A stretch of 64,000 nucleotides of DNA from an uncultured Oscillospiraceae bacterium (GCA_902490585.1 CABUEI010000001.1:124001-188000), one strand, 5' to 3'; shown: positions 17,776 to 27,838, counted from the first letter of the stretch. The notes: a model not told the origin generated them from the letters alone. Translations and numbers: made by a program.

Positions 17776-18769
17776 ATGAAACCGGAAAAAATGCAGGATA
17801 ACTGTACCGATATCAGCAGTGACAACAGTATAGATGTCAGCGTAATAGTCCCCGTGTACAACGTGGAGAAATATATCGCACGCTGTCTTGAATCACTTGT
17901 AAACCAGGATTGCAATTGCAGATACGAAATTGTTATCGTAAACGACGGCACAAAGGACAATTCAATGGAAATTGTCTGTCGTTTTGCTGAGCAATATGAT
18001 TTCATACACATATTCTCGCAGAAAAATTCAGGCGTTTCCGTAGCAAGAAACACGGGAATTACAAACGCAAAGGGTCGTTATATCATGTTCGTTGACAGCG
18101 ATGACTATGTTTCGCCGTCATATATCTCTGTACTTTACAACACAGCCGAGGCTTACGGCTCGGATATTGCACAGTGCAACTACAGAAACGTGTTCGACGG
18201 CAACGACGGCGGAATGAACAATTTCATACTGCACAAGAAAGGCGTTTTCGAGGGTAAGAAAGTGTTCGGTGAGGTTGCTTATGGATATAACGGTACGCAG
18301 TTATATCTGGAACAAGATCTACCGCCGCAGTCTGTTCACCGATAATGATATTTATTTCCCCGTCGGTATGTGCTTCGGCGAGGACATTTCAGTAATGCCC
18401 CAGCTGTTCTACCACGCAGGCAAGGTTTCATTCTCAAACGAAACTCTGTATTACTACGCACATCACGCCGGCAGTGTAACAGGCAGTATTTCAAGACGTG
18501 ATACGGTAAGCTACCTCAGGGCGTACTCTTCTCTGCGTATGTTCATGGAAAGCGAAGACATCTACGAACAGCACAGGCTCATCTACTATCTGCTCCGCAA
18601 GAAAATCTCGGTAACGATATACGGTATGCTTTTACGTTGCTGGTGGAGAGATCCACGAAACACCCATGTTCTCAGAACATATAAAAGCACCAGAAAATAC
18701 CTCAAGGCTTGCACGGCAAAATCGCACGATTCCGCCGCTATTTCGGCTGTTCTTCCTGCGGATAAATAA
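17776..18769 (+). pseudogene. Family 2 glycosyltransferase, frameshifted
   Basis: Two overlapping frames make one protein of about 330 residues. Frame 1 (17776 to about 18300) has the GT-A core: VIVPVYNVEKYIARCLESL, IVNDGTKDNS, and the nucleotide-sugar/metal motif DSDD. Frame 2 (about 18301-18769) continues with YIWNKIYRRSLF, FGEDISVMPQLF and later helical residues expected in this GT2 group. The switch falls near CAGTTAT at 18298-18304, where one extra base (or two lost) breaks the frame; the unshifted frame 1 stops at 18345. A promoter and terminator are intact, so the loss may be recent or an assembly error. Start ATG follows AGGAGAGG. The target glycan is unknown. Confidence 0.85.
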
Positions 18770-18774
18770 AAATC

Positions 18775-18811
18775 AAACGTTCTGCGACGTAAAAGTTGCG
18801 GAACGTTTTTT
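18775..18811 (+). terminator. Terminator after the GT2 gene
   Basis: 14-bp stem AAACGTTCTGCGAC/GTTGCGGAACGTTT (18775-18808, two G-T pairs) running into a T run. Confidence 0.85.
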
Positions 18812-18861
18812 GATACAGTTCATAATTATCCTTATTTCGCATAAATTTCACATTTTTCCTG

Positions 18862-18890
18862 TTGCAATCGGGTAAAAAACATGATATAAT
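18862..18890 (+). promoter_or_regulatory. Promoter of the cmk operon
   Basis: TTGCAA (18862-18867), 17-base spacer, TATAAT (18885-18890), 32 bp before the cmk start. Confidence 0.8.
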
Positions 18891-18922
18891 TAATGTATAT
18901 GTAAATTGGAGAAAAAATAAAC

Positions 18923-19597
18923 ATGAGTATTGCAGTAGCTATAGACGGTCCCGTTGGAGCGGGCAAAAGCTCCATTGCCAAGGAATGTGCAAAACGCTTA
19001 GGCTTTATATACGTTGACACGGGTGCAATGTACCGTTGCATAGGTCTTTTCTGTGACCGCAACGGAGTTGATATGGACAACCCCGTGAGAGTAAGTGCGG
19101 CACTGTCCCACATTTCACTTGATGTAAAGATAAAGGACGGCACACAGCATATTTATCTCAACGGTTATGACGTTTCGGAAGAAATACGTCTTCCCGAGAT
19201 AAGCATGGTGGCATCAAAGGTTTCAGCCATTCCCTCAGTCAGAGCATTTCTTCTTCAGCTCCAGCGTGATATGGCAAAGAGCCAGAACGTCATAATGGAC
19301 GGAAGAGATATAGGAACAGTCGTTCTTCCCGATGCCAAGGTAAAGATTTATCTTACCGCAGACGCAGAAGTAAGAGCAAAGCGCCGTTACTATGAACTTA
19401 TCGCAAAGGGCACGGCTGTGTCTTACGAAAACGTTCTTGCGGATTTGAAACAGCGTGACCATAACGATATGACAAGAGAGATCGCTCCGCTCAAGCAGGC
19501 GGATGACGCAGTGCTCGCAGACACGACAGAGCTTGATTTTGAAGGCTCGTGTGACCTGCTTGTCAGAATAATCAAAGAAAAGGCAGAAATCAGATAA
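18923..19597 (+). CDS. cmk: Cytidylate kinase
   Basis: 224 residues. Phosphorylates CMP/dCMP with ATP. P-loop GPVGAGKSS at residues 8-16, the FIYVDTGAMYR strand, the CMP-binding VIMDGRDIGTVVLPDA, and the LID region KAKRRYYELIAKG. Standard length. First gene of the cmk-plsC-ispH/rpsA operon conserved in Clostridia; its stop overlaps the next start by one base (TAATG). Confidence 0.97.
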   Translation: MSIAVAIDGPVGAGKSSIAKECAKRLGFIYVDTGAMYRCIGLFCDRNGVDMDNPVRVSAALSHISLDVKIKDGTQHIYLNGYDVSEEIRLPEISMVASKVSAIPSVRAFLLQLQRDMAKSQNVIMDGRDIGTVVLPDAKVKIYLTADAEVRAKRRYYELIAKGTAVSYENVLADLKQRDHNDMTREIAPLKQADDAVLADTTELDFEGSCDLLVRIIKEKAEIR

Positions 19598-20268
19598 TGT
19601 ATGAATTTTTCAGGAAGATAGTATGTCTTTCAATGCACATAAAATACAGAATCAAGGTAATCGGCGGTGACAACAGACCGTATAAGAACGGCATAAAGGG
19701 CGGTTATATAATTGCCTGCAACCACCAGGATTACGGCGATCCTCCGCTGATAGCGGCAGTAAACAAGGCTCATTTCTCATTTATGGCGAAAATCGAGCTA
19801 TTTCAGAAGAACAAATTCTTCGCATGGCTGATTACAAAGTGCGGTGCTTTTCCCGTTGTAAGAGGTGCAGGTGACGGCAGTGCGATCGACCACGCTATTT
19901 CAGACCTTGAAAAGAACAGAGCTTTCGTAATATTTCCCGAAGGCACACGTTCTAAGGACGGCAATATAGGCAGAGCAAAATCCGGCATTGCGGTTATCGC
20001 AGGCAAGACAAACGCTCCCGTTCTTCCGATGTGCATAAAGTACGGAAAGAAAGGTTTCCGCAGAAAAGTATGGATCTCGGTAGGCGAGATGATTCCTGCC
20101 GAGCATATCGCACTGAAAAGTGACGACAGAACAGAACTCAGACGTGTTTCAAATCTTATCATGGATAACATAAAAATGCTTATGGACGGCATGAGCGAAT
20201 ACGGCGATCCGCTCCCGAAGCAGTATGTTCCGAAGATTGAAAAGCAGTCTGAAGAGGAAAACAAGTGA
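19597..20268 (+). CDS. plsC: 1-acyl-sn-glycerol-3-phosphate acyltransferase
   Basis: 223 residues. Acylates lysophosphatidic acid to phosphatidic acid at the membrane face. Block I NHQDYGDP (HX4D), the substrate block FPEGTRS near residue 110, and block IV VLPMCIK are present. Overlaps cmk and ispH starts, so translation is coupled along the operon. Confidence 0.93.
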   Translation: MYEFFRKIVCLSMHIKYRIKVIGGDNRPYKNGIKGGYIIACNHQDYGDPPLIAAVNKAHFSFMAKIELFQKNKFFAWLITKCGAFPVVRGAGDGSAIDHAISDLEKNRAFVIFPEGTRSKDGNIGRAKSGIAVIAGKTNAPVLPMCIKYGKKGFRRKVWISVGEMIPAEHIALKSDDRTELRRVSNLIMDNIKMLMDGMSEYGDPLPKQYVPKIEKQSEEENK

Positions 20269-22241
20269 GCCGTTACAATATAGAAACGGCAAAAAGTGCA
20301 GGTTTCTGCTTTGGTGTGAAACGTGCCGTTGAAATTGCCGAAAAGACATCCGCAGAAAATAACGGTTGCTGTACGCTCGGTGAGCTTATCCACAACGGCA
20401 GTGAGATATCAAGGCTTGAAAAGCTCGGAGTATATCCGATAAATTCACCCGACGAACTGCCCGACGGCAAAACACTTATTATCCGTTCTCACGGAGTAGC
20501 ACAGTCGGTTATTGATTATATAAGCAACAAGGGCATCAGCTACATTGACGCTACCTGTCCGTTTGTTGCGAAGATACACAATATCGTTTCAAAGGCTGAC
20601 GGTCATGTCATTGTGGCAGGCGACCCCGACCACCCTGAAGTAATCGGGATAGTCGGACATTGCAGAAATCCCGATGAAGTCACAGTAGTTCGTGACTCGG
20701 ACGAGCTGAAAAAACTGGCAGAATTACAGAAAATTCCTCGTCAAAGTGCACTAATTTTGGTGGCTCAGACGACATTTAATTCGTCAAAATGGCAATCTTG
20801 CGTTCAAGTTGCAAAAAAGCACTATACAAATATCACGATTTTTGATACAATATGTAGTGCGACGGCTGAAAGACAAAAGGAAACCGAGGAGCTTGCACGG
20901 CGCTCGGCACTTATGGTCACGGTCGGCGGAAAAAATTCCAGCAACACCGCAAAGCTGGCACAGATAAGTCAAAAACACTGCCCCGTAATATTTACGCAGG
21001 ACGGCAGTGATATTGATAAAGCCGCAGTGCTTAGCCTGCTCCCTTTGCAGGGCGGTACGGTCGGTATAACGGCAGGAGCTTCGACACCTGCCTATATAAT
21101 AAAGGAGGTTCATAGAATTATGAGCGAAATTCTCAACAATGAAGAAGGATTCGACTTCATGGCGGAGGTTGACAAGACCTTCAAAAAAGTATATATAGGG
21201 AACAGGGTCAAGGCTTTAGTAGTAGCTGTAAACAAGAACGAAGCTGTTGTAGACTTAGGCACAAAGCACTCGGGCTACATTCCTGCAAGCGAGCTTTCGC
21301 AGGATCCCAATGCAGCTCCCTCAGATGTTGTCAAGGTTGGCGATGAGATCGAAGCCATCGTTACAGCTGTAAATGACGCAGAAGGTACAGTTACACTTTC
21401 CAAGAAGAAGGTTGACAGCGTTCTCGGCGTAGAAAAGCTCGCAGACGCTATGGAAAATAATGAAACGCTCGAAGGTGAAGTATCATCGGTAGTTAAGGGC
21501 GGCGTTATCATTATCTCCAACGGTACAAGAGTATTCATCCCGGCTTCCCAGACAGGCGTTCCCAAGGACGGCAAGCTTGAAGAGCTTCTCAAGAAGACAG
21601 TTCCTTTCAAGGTTATCGAAGTAACAGAGGCAAGAGGCAGAGTTGTTGGTTCTATCCGTCAGGCTAAGAAGGAAGCAAACGATGCCGCTAAGGCTAAGTT
21701 CTGGGAGAACATTGAGGTAGGTCAGAAGTTCACAGGTGAAGTTAAGTCTATCGAAAGCTACGGCGTATTCGTTGATCTCGGCGGAGTTGACGGTATGGTT
21801 CACTCAAGCGAGCTTACCTGGAACAGAATCAAGCACCCCAGAGAGATCGTTAAGATCGGCGACAAGATTGATGTATATGTAAAGAGCTTCGACCCCGAGA
21901 AGAAGAGAGTATCACTCGGCTGCAAGAAGGAAGAGGACAACCCCTGGAACAAGTTTGTTGCTGAATATCACGAAGGCGATGTTGTTGACGTTACTATCGT
22001 AAGCATCACACCCTTCGGCGCATTCGCACAGATTATCCCCGGCGTTGACGGTCTTATCCACATCAGCCAGATCTCTACAGAGCGTATCAACAATGTAGCT
22101 CAGGTTCTTTCCATCGGCGATGAAGTTAAGGCAAAGATCATCGAAATCAACGAGGAACAGAACAGAGTAAGCCTCTCTATCCGTGCACTCAAGGAAGAAA
22201 TGCCTGAGGACGAGGAAGAAGAAGCTGAAGACGCTGAATAA
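20265..22241 (+). CDS. ispH: IspH (HMBPP reductase) fused to ribosomal protein S1-like domains
   Basis: 658 residues. The N-terminal 280 or so are 4-hydroxy-3-methylbut-2-enyl diphosphate reductase of the MEP isoprenoid pathway, with the three Fe-S Cys in SAGFCFGVKRA, DATCPFVAKIH and TICSATAERQ. The C-terminal part has four S1 RNA-binding motifs beginning near residues 310, 395, 485 and 570 (for example GEVKSIESYGVFVDLGGVDG), ending in a Glu/Asp-rich tail. This fusion is known in Clostridia. The start is GTG 20265 overlapping the plsC stop by 4 bp. Codon use becomes noticeably more biased in the S1 half, fitting high expression. Confidence 0.96.
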   Translation: MSRYNIETAKSAGFCFGVKRAVEIAEKTSAENNGCCTLGELIHNGSEISRLEKLGVYPINSPDELPDGKTLIIRSHGVAQSVIDYISNKGISYIDATCPFVAKIHNIVSKADGHVIVAGDPDHPEVIGIVGHCRNPDEVTVVRDSDELKKLAELQKIPRQSALILVAQTTFNSSKWQSCVQVAKKHYTNITIFDTICSATAERQKETEELARRSALMVTVGGKNSSNTAKLAQISQKHCPVIFTQDGSDIDKAAVLSLLPLQGGTVGITAGASTPAYIIKEVHRIMSEILNNEEGFDFMAEVDKTFKKVYIGNRVKALVVAVNKNEAVVDLGTKHSGYIPASELSQDPNAAPSDVVKVGDEIEAIVTAVNDAEGTVTLSKKKVDSVLGVEKLADAMENNETLEGEVSSVVKGGVIIISNGTRVFIPASQTGVPKDGKLEELLKKTVPFKVIEVTEARGRVVGSIRQAKKEANDAAKAKFWENIEVGQKFTGEVKSIESYGVFVDLGGVDGMVHSSELTWNRIKHPREIVKIGDKIDVYVKSFDPEKKRVSLGCKKEEDNPWNKFVAEYHEGDVVDVTIVSITPFGAFAQIIPGVDGLIHISQISTERINNVAQVLSIGDEVKAKIIEINEEQNRVSLSIRALKEEMPEDEEEEAEDAE

Positions 22242-22261
22242 TCGTCAATAAAGAAAATATT

Positions 22262-22290
22262 GAGCCACCGGTCACGGTGGCTCATTTTAT
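22262..22290 (+). terminator. Terminator of the cmk operon
   Basis: 9-bp stem GAGCCACCG/CGGTGGCTC with a 4-base loop, then ATTTTATG; 20 bp past the stop. Confidence 0.85.
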
Positions 22291-22349
22291 GTTATATTCG
22301 TGTATAACAAAAAACGTGTTCGGATTTTTTATACCGAACACGCCATTTT

Positions 22350-24128
22350 TTAATTCAATTCCACGCCAAATAATTTTATCACTTCATCGCTGTTCTTTCC
22401 TGAAATACTCTTGCCTGTGGCATTTTCAATGGCTTTTAACAGCATTTTTGCTCTATGAATTATATGAGAATTAAAATCGTCATTTCTGCAACTCTCAACA
22501 TCAATCCAATGCGATTGCAGATATGTGTTCAACTCTTCCGATTCAACCTGTCCTTTCGTTTCAATTCTGGCAAGATATTTGCTAGGAGCAACTCCGCCGA
22601 TTTCACGGTTAGTCGAATATGTTATAGGCGTTTTGTTGATTACTGAATTCCATTTTTCTTTTGAATAACATTGCTTCTCACAATAATCTTTTGGAAAAAT
22701 GTGATGTATGTCAGGATTTTCAGATTTATAAACTGCAAAGTCCATCTCACGACCACTTATGAAATCTTTACAATGATTTTTAAGTATTAATGCCATAACA
22801 CCTTTATAAGCCGCCGAAAGCCTTGATTGTAATGTCAGCAATCTAGTCGGATTAAAATATGATTCTTTAACAGTACGTGGCAACTCACCATCTTTTTCAA
22901 TCCAGTTCATTACACCAACAACATCATAAACAAACCTTGTTTCATTCGCTCCACCATAAAGCTCGCCAAAAACACCGCACCAATACCATTGCTTTATTTT
23001 GTTCTTATTATTTGCTATCTTGATTCTGTTATTATCTTCAAGTAAAGTACAAATAACGGCAAGTGGAATGAGTTGTGTTGAATACGGCAAGTCCTTGCTA
23101 GAAAAAATACGTTCTTCTTCAAGTATTTTTTCTGCTTCAATAAACCCTCTCGTAAGTGCATCGGCATATCCAGTGTATTCTTCCAATTTAAGTTCCAGCA
23201 CATCTTTCTTTTTACAACTGACAGTGCCACCTTTTTTGTACGAGGACAGCAGTGTACACGCTACAAGGAAATCTGTAGATGTAATTACTGATAATAAATC
23301 TCCCGAAAAATACTTTTCTTTTCGAGCTTCCCAATCTTTTCTAAGTTCAAAATCATCCATTGCAAAAATGGCGGTCACCAGTTCAAACACCGTGAGAGAA
23401 ACTCCGCCAGTATTCACATTCTCGAAAACCTGACACACCGCTTCTTTTGGAGTTTCCTTGCTTAACAAAATAACAGGGATTTTGTATTGGCAGGTCGGCA
23501 TAGCTATTTTTGTATTAAACTCAGAAAATTGTTTGATAATATCTTGATTATAACCGTAATATGCGTAATACTCGTTTTGCCACTCCTGTGCGGAAGCATA
23601 ATCAAGTATTCTATTGAGAGGAAAAACTTTATTTTCAAACTCATACTCTTGCTTTGACAGGTTTATTTCTTCCTTGCGTCCAAATTCTGATGTAACTATT
23701 TTATTTTCCGGAACTGAAAAAATAGCATCAAGCCTGTCGTATGATTCGTCCATAGCTTTCTGTATATCAATATAATAATAGCGGTAAATCTCTTTTCCTT
23801 TATCAGTGCGGGTGTGTACAGGTTGCTTTGAATACAATGAAGAATAAATAGATGTCAATCTTTGCTGTCCGTCAAGAATAAGTTCAGTAGGAACTGTATC
23901 CCCTGCGTCTTCTGCGCCCTCTATTGTTCTATACTTAAAACGCACATTTTCATTGCCGTACTCCAAGAACATTGCCGCACCAACAGGATAGTTATTTGTA
24001 ATACTTGCTATCAATGCTTTTATTCTTCCATCTTCCCATACCCAACCTCTTTGAAAGTCAGGTAACTGTATACGACCGTTGCTTATTGCCGTCATCAACT
24101 CAGTTATAAGTCTGTCATTTGTCTGCAT
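22350..24128 (-). CDS. DUF262/DUF1524 protein (GmrSD-like, HNH nuclease)
   Basis: 592 residues. An N-terminal DUF262 ParB/Srx-like domain contains LPDFQRGWVW near residue 22 and the nucleotide-linked motif LILDGQQRLTSI near residue 83. Mid-protein FENVNTGGVSLT is typical of this family. The C-terminal DUF1524 domain carries the HNH-type motif DIHHIFPKDY near residue 480. This is the single-polypeptide GmrSD/BrxU-like architecture of type IV restriction enzymes that attack modified phage DNA; related proteins also occur outside defence. The gene is AT-richer than its neighbours and lies alone between housekeeping loci, suggesting acquisition. Substrate unknown. Confidence 0.85.
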   Translation of the reverse strand: MQTNDRLITELMTAISNGRIQLPDFQRGWVWEDGRIKALIASITNNYPVGAAMFLEYGNENVRFKYRTIEGAEDAGDTVPTELILDGQQRLTSIYSSLYSKQPVHTRTDKGKEIYRYYYIDIQKAMDESYDRLDAIFSVPENKIVTSEFGRKEEINLSKQEYEFENKVFPLNRILDYASAQEWQNEYYAYYGYNQDIIKQFSEFNTKIAMPTCQYKIPVILLSKETPKEAVCQVFENVNTGGVSLTVFELVTAIFAMDDFELRKDWEARKEKYFSGDLLSVITSTDFLVACTLLSSYKKGGTVSCKKKDVLELKLEEYTGYADALTRGFIEAEKILEEERIFSSKDLPYSTQLIPLAVICTLLEDNNRIKIANNKNKIKQWYWCGVFGELYGGANETRFVYDVVGVMNWIEKDGELPRTVKESYFNPTRLLTLQSRLSAAYKGVMALILKNHCKDFISGREMDFAVYKSENPDIHHIFPKDYCEKQCYSKEKWNSVINKTPITYSTNREIGGVAPSKYLARIETKGQVESEELNTYLQSHWIDVESCRNDDFNSHIIHRAKMLLKAIENATGKSISGKNSDEVIKLFGVELN

Positions 24129-24156
24129 ATATCTCTCCTATTATTTAATACAATTT

Positions 24157-24519
24157 TCAAAATTCAACCCTCTGCCCGAACTTAAGCAATATCCTTGAAT
24201 ACAGTTCCTTATTTATCTCATAATAATCGGTAGCCGTTGTCTTTCTGTCGTTTTCATAAAGTTCAAAACGCATAATTATCTCGCTGTAGTCCTCCGTGTA
24301 ATAAAAAACGCACAGCCAGTAGCGGTTTTTCTCCGCATAATAATTCACAGGTTCAAGCGTCAGCACCGAGCTTATATCACCGTTTAAAAGCATATTCAGC
24401 TCATCGGGCTTTATATAGCAGAACTGAACTTTCTTTGTCATAGGCATTGCCTTTGCTTTTCTTCTGAGCGGAGTATCGGCGGTGTTTGTCTTATCCGTTT
24501 TCTTTTTAAAGAAGAACAT
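24157..24519 (-). CDS. Hypothetical protein, 120 residues
   Basis: Basic N-terminus (FFFKKKTDK...) and then an alpha/beta-looking region (about 30-120) with many Tyr and Glu. No signal peptide, TM segment or motif that I recognise. It follows GGGAGGATGATAT before ATG 24519. It is 28 bp upstream of the DUF262 gene in the same direction, so the two may be cotranscribed, though codon use here is more like the chromosome. Confidence 0.6.
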   Translation of the reverse strand: MFFFKKKTDKTNTADTPLRRKAKAMPMTKKVQFCYIKPDELNMLLNGDISSVLTLEPVNYYAEKNRYWLCVFYYTEDYSEIIMRFELYENDRKTTATDYYEINKELYSRILLKFGQRVEF

Positions 24520-24739
24520 ATATCATCCTCCCGTACATATTTCCTTATAATGCTATTCTATCACACATTGAACACTTTGTCCATATAAGCCGTATATTTT
24601 TTCACTTGTGTTAAAAATGGCGTTAAAGCAATTATCTGTCAAACTTCAAAGCTGTATCACAACTTTTTCACATACGAACTGTATACTTTAGCCATAGTCA
24701 AAAAACAATAAAGCCTACGGGCGTGAAAGGATGATAGAT

Positions 24740-26224
24740 ATGACAGACGGATTTGAACGCAACGACATGAACAATATGAACGGTGACGGCGGACAGGTAC
24801 AGAACAGCTTCTCCACCGCAGACAATGCTCAGACAGCAGACACCGCTTCGGCAAATGCAAACGCTAACGGATATAACGCACAGCAGAATGCTTACGGCTC
24901 ATATTACAACTACGCAAACAATATGAACAATGCTCAGCCGGGTATGAACACGGTACACGTTAATGCAAACGGTGCTAAACCTCCCAAGAAAAAAGGCAGA
25001 GGTGCTTTTGCGGCAGGTATTATTGCGGCGGCTCTGGTAGTCGGCGGCGGTGCAGGCTTTGCAGGCACGGTACTCGGTAACGGTATCGGTTCTACAAATC
25101 CTTTTGCAAGCTCGTCAGACAGCACATCACAGAGCGTTTCGTCAAACGACAGCTCCGAAAACTCGGTTGCCGCTCCGTCAACAACGCTAAACACATCAAA
25201 TACGGCAACAGCCGCTCCTCTTGACGAAAGCAAGATAAACGACAGTACGAACAGCACTCTTCTGAACGCCGAAGAGCTTTACGAAAAGGTAAAGAACACG
25301 GTAGTTCTCGTATATAACTATCAGCGTCAGACAGGCTATGCAGAGCCTGTAAAATACGGTAGCGGCAGTGGTGTTGTATTCACATCGGACGGCTATGTTA
25401 TCACAAACGCTCACGTTGTAGAGGGGGCAGACAAGATGACCGTCGTTGCTCCCGATTACAAGAATCCCGACAACACAAAGGAATATGAAGCAACCGTAGT
25501 CGGCAGTGATACTTATTCAGACCTCGCAGTGCTGAAAATCAGCCGTGACGACCCGTTTGAATACGCAACACTCGGCGACTCGGACACTGTAAGAGTAGGT
25601 CAGGATGTATGCGTACTCGGCAACCCCAAGCAGTTACTCAACTCTCTTACTAAGGGTATCGTATCCGGTCTTGGCAGAGCCTCCGCTTCAAACAGCGCAT
25701 ACGGCACAAGCACAATACAGATAGATGCGGCTATCAACAGCGGTAACAGCGGCGGCGGACTTTTCGATATGTACGGCAACGTTATCGGTATAATCGACTA
25801 CAAGCTGGTATCCAACACATCAGCGTCTATAGATAACATCGGCTTTGCCATTACCATAAACGAGGCTAAGCCCGTTATCAACGACCTTATGACAAAGGGC
25901 TATGTTACGAACCGTCCCGGTCTTGGCATCAACGGCGAGGAGATAAGCGAATACAGCGCATATATGCAGGGACTTGAAAGCGGCGGCGTATATGTAACAT
26001 ATATCTCGGAAGATATGCCGGTAGCAAAGAGCGGTCTTAAAGTCGGCGATATCATTTCAAAGGTAAACGGCACAGCGGTCACCTCCGTAACAGATATACA
26101 GAATATCATTGCGGAGCTTAACATAGGCGACACTGTTGAGCTTACGGTTTACAGAGCAGGCGCAACAGGCAGATACACTACAAAGACTATCAACGTTGAG
26201 CTTGCCGAGATTGAGCTTAACTGA
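24740..26224 (+). CDS. HtrA/DegP-type membrane-anchored serine protease
   Basis: 494 residues. Asn/Gln/Ala-rich cytoplasmic tail of about 85 residues, one TM segment (GAFAAGIIAAALVVGGGAGF), a Ser/Thr-rich linker, then a trypsin-like domain with His in TNAHVVEGA, Asp in YSDLAVLKI, and Ser in NSGNSGGGLF. A PDZ domain follows near residues 390-490. Envelope quality control is the usual role. ATG 24740 is chosen over ATG 24731 because GAAAGG directly abuts the latter and is nine bases from the former. Monocistronic, with a terminator. Confidence 0.95.
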   Translation: MTDGFERNDMNNMNGDGGQVQNSFSTADNAQTADTASANANANGYNAQQNAYGSYYNYANNMNNAQPGMNTVHVNANGAKPPKKKGRGAFAAGIIAAALVVGGGAGFAGTVLGNGIGSTNPFASSSDSTSQSVSSNDSSENSVAAPSTTLNTSNTATAAPLDESKINDSTNSTLLNAEELYEKVKNTVVLVYNYQRQTGYAEPVKYGSGSGVVFTSDGYVITNAHVVEGADKMTVVAPDYKNPDNTKEYEATVVGSDTYSDLAVLKISRDDPFEYATLGDSDTVRVGQDVCVLGNPKQLLNSLTKGIVSGLGRASASNSAYGTSTIQIDAAINSGNSGGGLFDMYGNVIGIIDYKLVSNTSASIDNIGFAITINEAKPVINDLMTKGYVTNRPGLGINGEEISEYSAYMQGLESGGVYVTYISEDMPVAKSGLKVGDIISKVNGTAVTSVTDIQNIIAELNIGDTVELTVYRAGATGRYTTKTINVELAEIELN

Positions 26225-26246
26225 CAGAGCATAAACGAATAAAAGT

Positions 26247-26285
26247 AACGGCTGTGGTGAAGAAATTCATCACAGCCGTTTTTTA
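26247..26285. terminator. Terminator between htrA and the sensor kinase gene
   Basis: Stem AACGGCTGTG.../...CACAGCCGTT (26247-26280), followed by T6 on the plus strand. It runs into the 3' end of the convergent kinase gene. Confidence 0.85.
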
Positions 26286-27616
26286 TACTTTTAAATTCAG
26301 CAGAACAGAAGACATGAACATTCCGTCCTTAATTTCCGCACGGTATGTACCGCCGTACTTCTCGGCAATACTTTTGACCGACTCAACGCCTATACCGAAT
26401 CCGACGTGCTTTGAAGAGAACAACACGCCGTTGAAATCTTTTCTGACATCACCGGTAAAGGTGTTGTCTATACCGAGACAAAGCGTGTAATCATCTGTCA
26501 ATGCTCTGATAACTATCTTCTTGTTATCGCCGCTTTCAGCCTTGCAGGCGTCTATCGCATTTTCTATAAGATTTCCGAACAGCACCGACAAATCCGTTTC
26601 GTCAATCGCTATATCGTCAGGGATAACCGCCTTCACGTCATAATCTATATCCGCATTTTTTGCCGCTTGTGCAAAATACAGCATTACGGCATTCACCGTC
26701 TTGTTCTCACAGAAGCTGATAAGCGTATCGTCGGGCAGGCTCTGCTGATAGCTGTTAAGATATTTTTCAAGCTCCTCGTATTGCTTATTTCTGACGTATT
26801 CCTGCATAAGTGAGATATGGTGACGCACATCATGCTTTGCACGTCTTGCGTCCGCTATCTTCTCCTGCAGCTTTTCGTACTGCAGGTTCTGCATCGCAAG
26901 GCGGTGGTTGCTGTCGCTGAGCGTTATGTTCTTCTCCTGCTCGTTTATCAGCATCGCTATAACATAATACACTATTCCGGCTCCCACGTTTATAAACAGC
27001 AGGAACACAGTGTTGCCTGCGTCAAGTGCAGTTTCAAGGCTGGATTTGCCATTGTTGTTATAGAGCATATAGTACCATATCAGATAGAAGGTCGCAGGTA
27101 TCAGCCACAGATACCGCCACTCGATACCGGTGGGCTCTTTTTCAACGGCAGGAGTATACACCTTCTTGGTGTAGATGAAAAGAGGAATCCATACTACCGC
27201 AAGCACAAAGAGCATAATGAGCGAGAACGACCAGCGGTATGTCTGTACTGCCAGCTCGGGAAAAATCTTTCCTTCTATGCACTTTGCCGCCGCCACTACA
27301 AAATTCGCCGTGTTTGATATCATAAGCAAGGTGAACAGTGCCTTGCCGAAATTTACTTTTACCGCAATAAAATAGAAAACCACATACACCGCAGTGCTTA
27401 CCGCACTCGCAAGTGCCGCCTTTCCTCCCGAAAAGAAGGCCGCCCACAGCCCAAGCCCCATCTGGATAAACGATATAACAACAATAATGCAGACCGTGAT
27501 TTTCACAGAAAAGCGAAGCCTGAACGGAAAGGATAAAGCGCAAGTGCCATAAACGGCAGGAAATTCAGCAGCGAATAAACGCATATTTCCGCTATTCTGT
27601 ATAATGGCGGCATCAT
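26283..27616 (-). pseudogene. GHKL-type sensor histidine kinase (AgrC/LytS-like), N-terminal frameshift
   Basis: The intact frame from about 27508 to 26283 encodes several TM segments, then a kinase domain: dimerisation His in KHDVRHHISLMQEY and an HATPase_c_5 N box NLIENAIDACKAE, with GFGIGVES as the G box. Upstream, the hydrophobic N-terminus continues in another frame: ATG 27616 (after AAAGGG, 9 bases) reads a short leader then VYSLLNFLPFMALALYPF, which fits the first TM of this family, and runs into TGA just after a T4 run (27509-27512 as AAAA). One added T would join LYPFRSGFAF to SVKITVCII and give 444 residues. The ORF as written from a GTG at 27623 gives a non-hydrophobic start and is unlikely. 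No response regulator is adjacent. Confidence 0.8.
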
Positions 27617-27798
27617 AACTCACCGCCCTTTCCGTGCTTTATCCGTGGATAAAATATTATGACTGTAATCTCCGGTGCTTTGTAAGTAGTATTTATCATA
27701 GCCGATCTCCTACAATATAACCAATATCTATAATAGCACACAACAGACTATTTTACAATAAAAAATCAGAGTGATTACATCTGTATATTACGGTTTGT

Positions 27799-27835
27799 GC
27801 CGAAAAAAAGCCCCGACGCAACCTGCACTGGGGTA
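27799..27835 (-). terminator. Terminator of the alkylation-repair operon
   Basis: GCCCC/GGGG-closed hairpin (27810-27833) followed on the minus strand by seven T; 4 bp past the stop of the alkD-like gene. Confidence 0.7.
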
Positions 27836-27838
27836 AAG

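Noticed and set aside
27617..27623. GTG start of the sensor kinase at 27623
   Set aside because: It gives a non-hydrophobic N-terminus, while the alternative frame from 27616 gives the expected TM segment.
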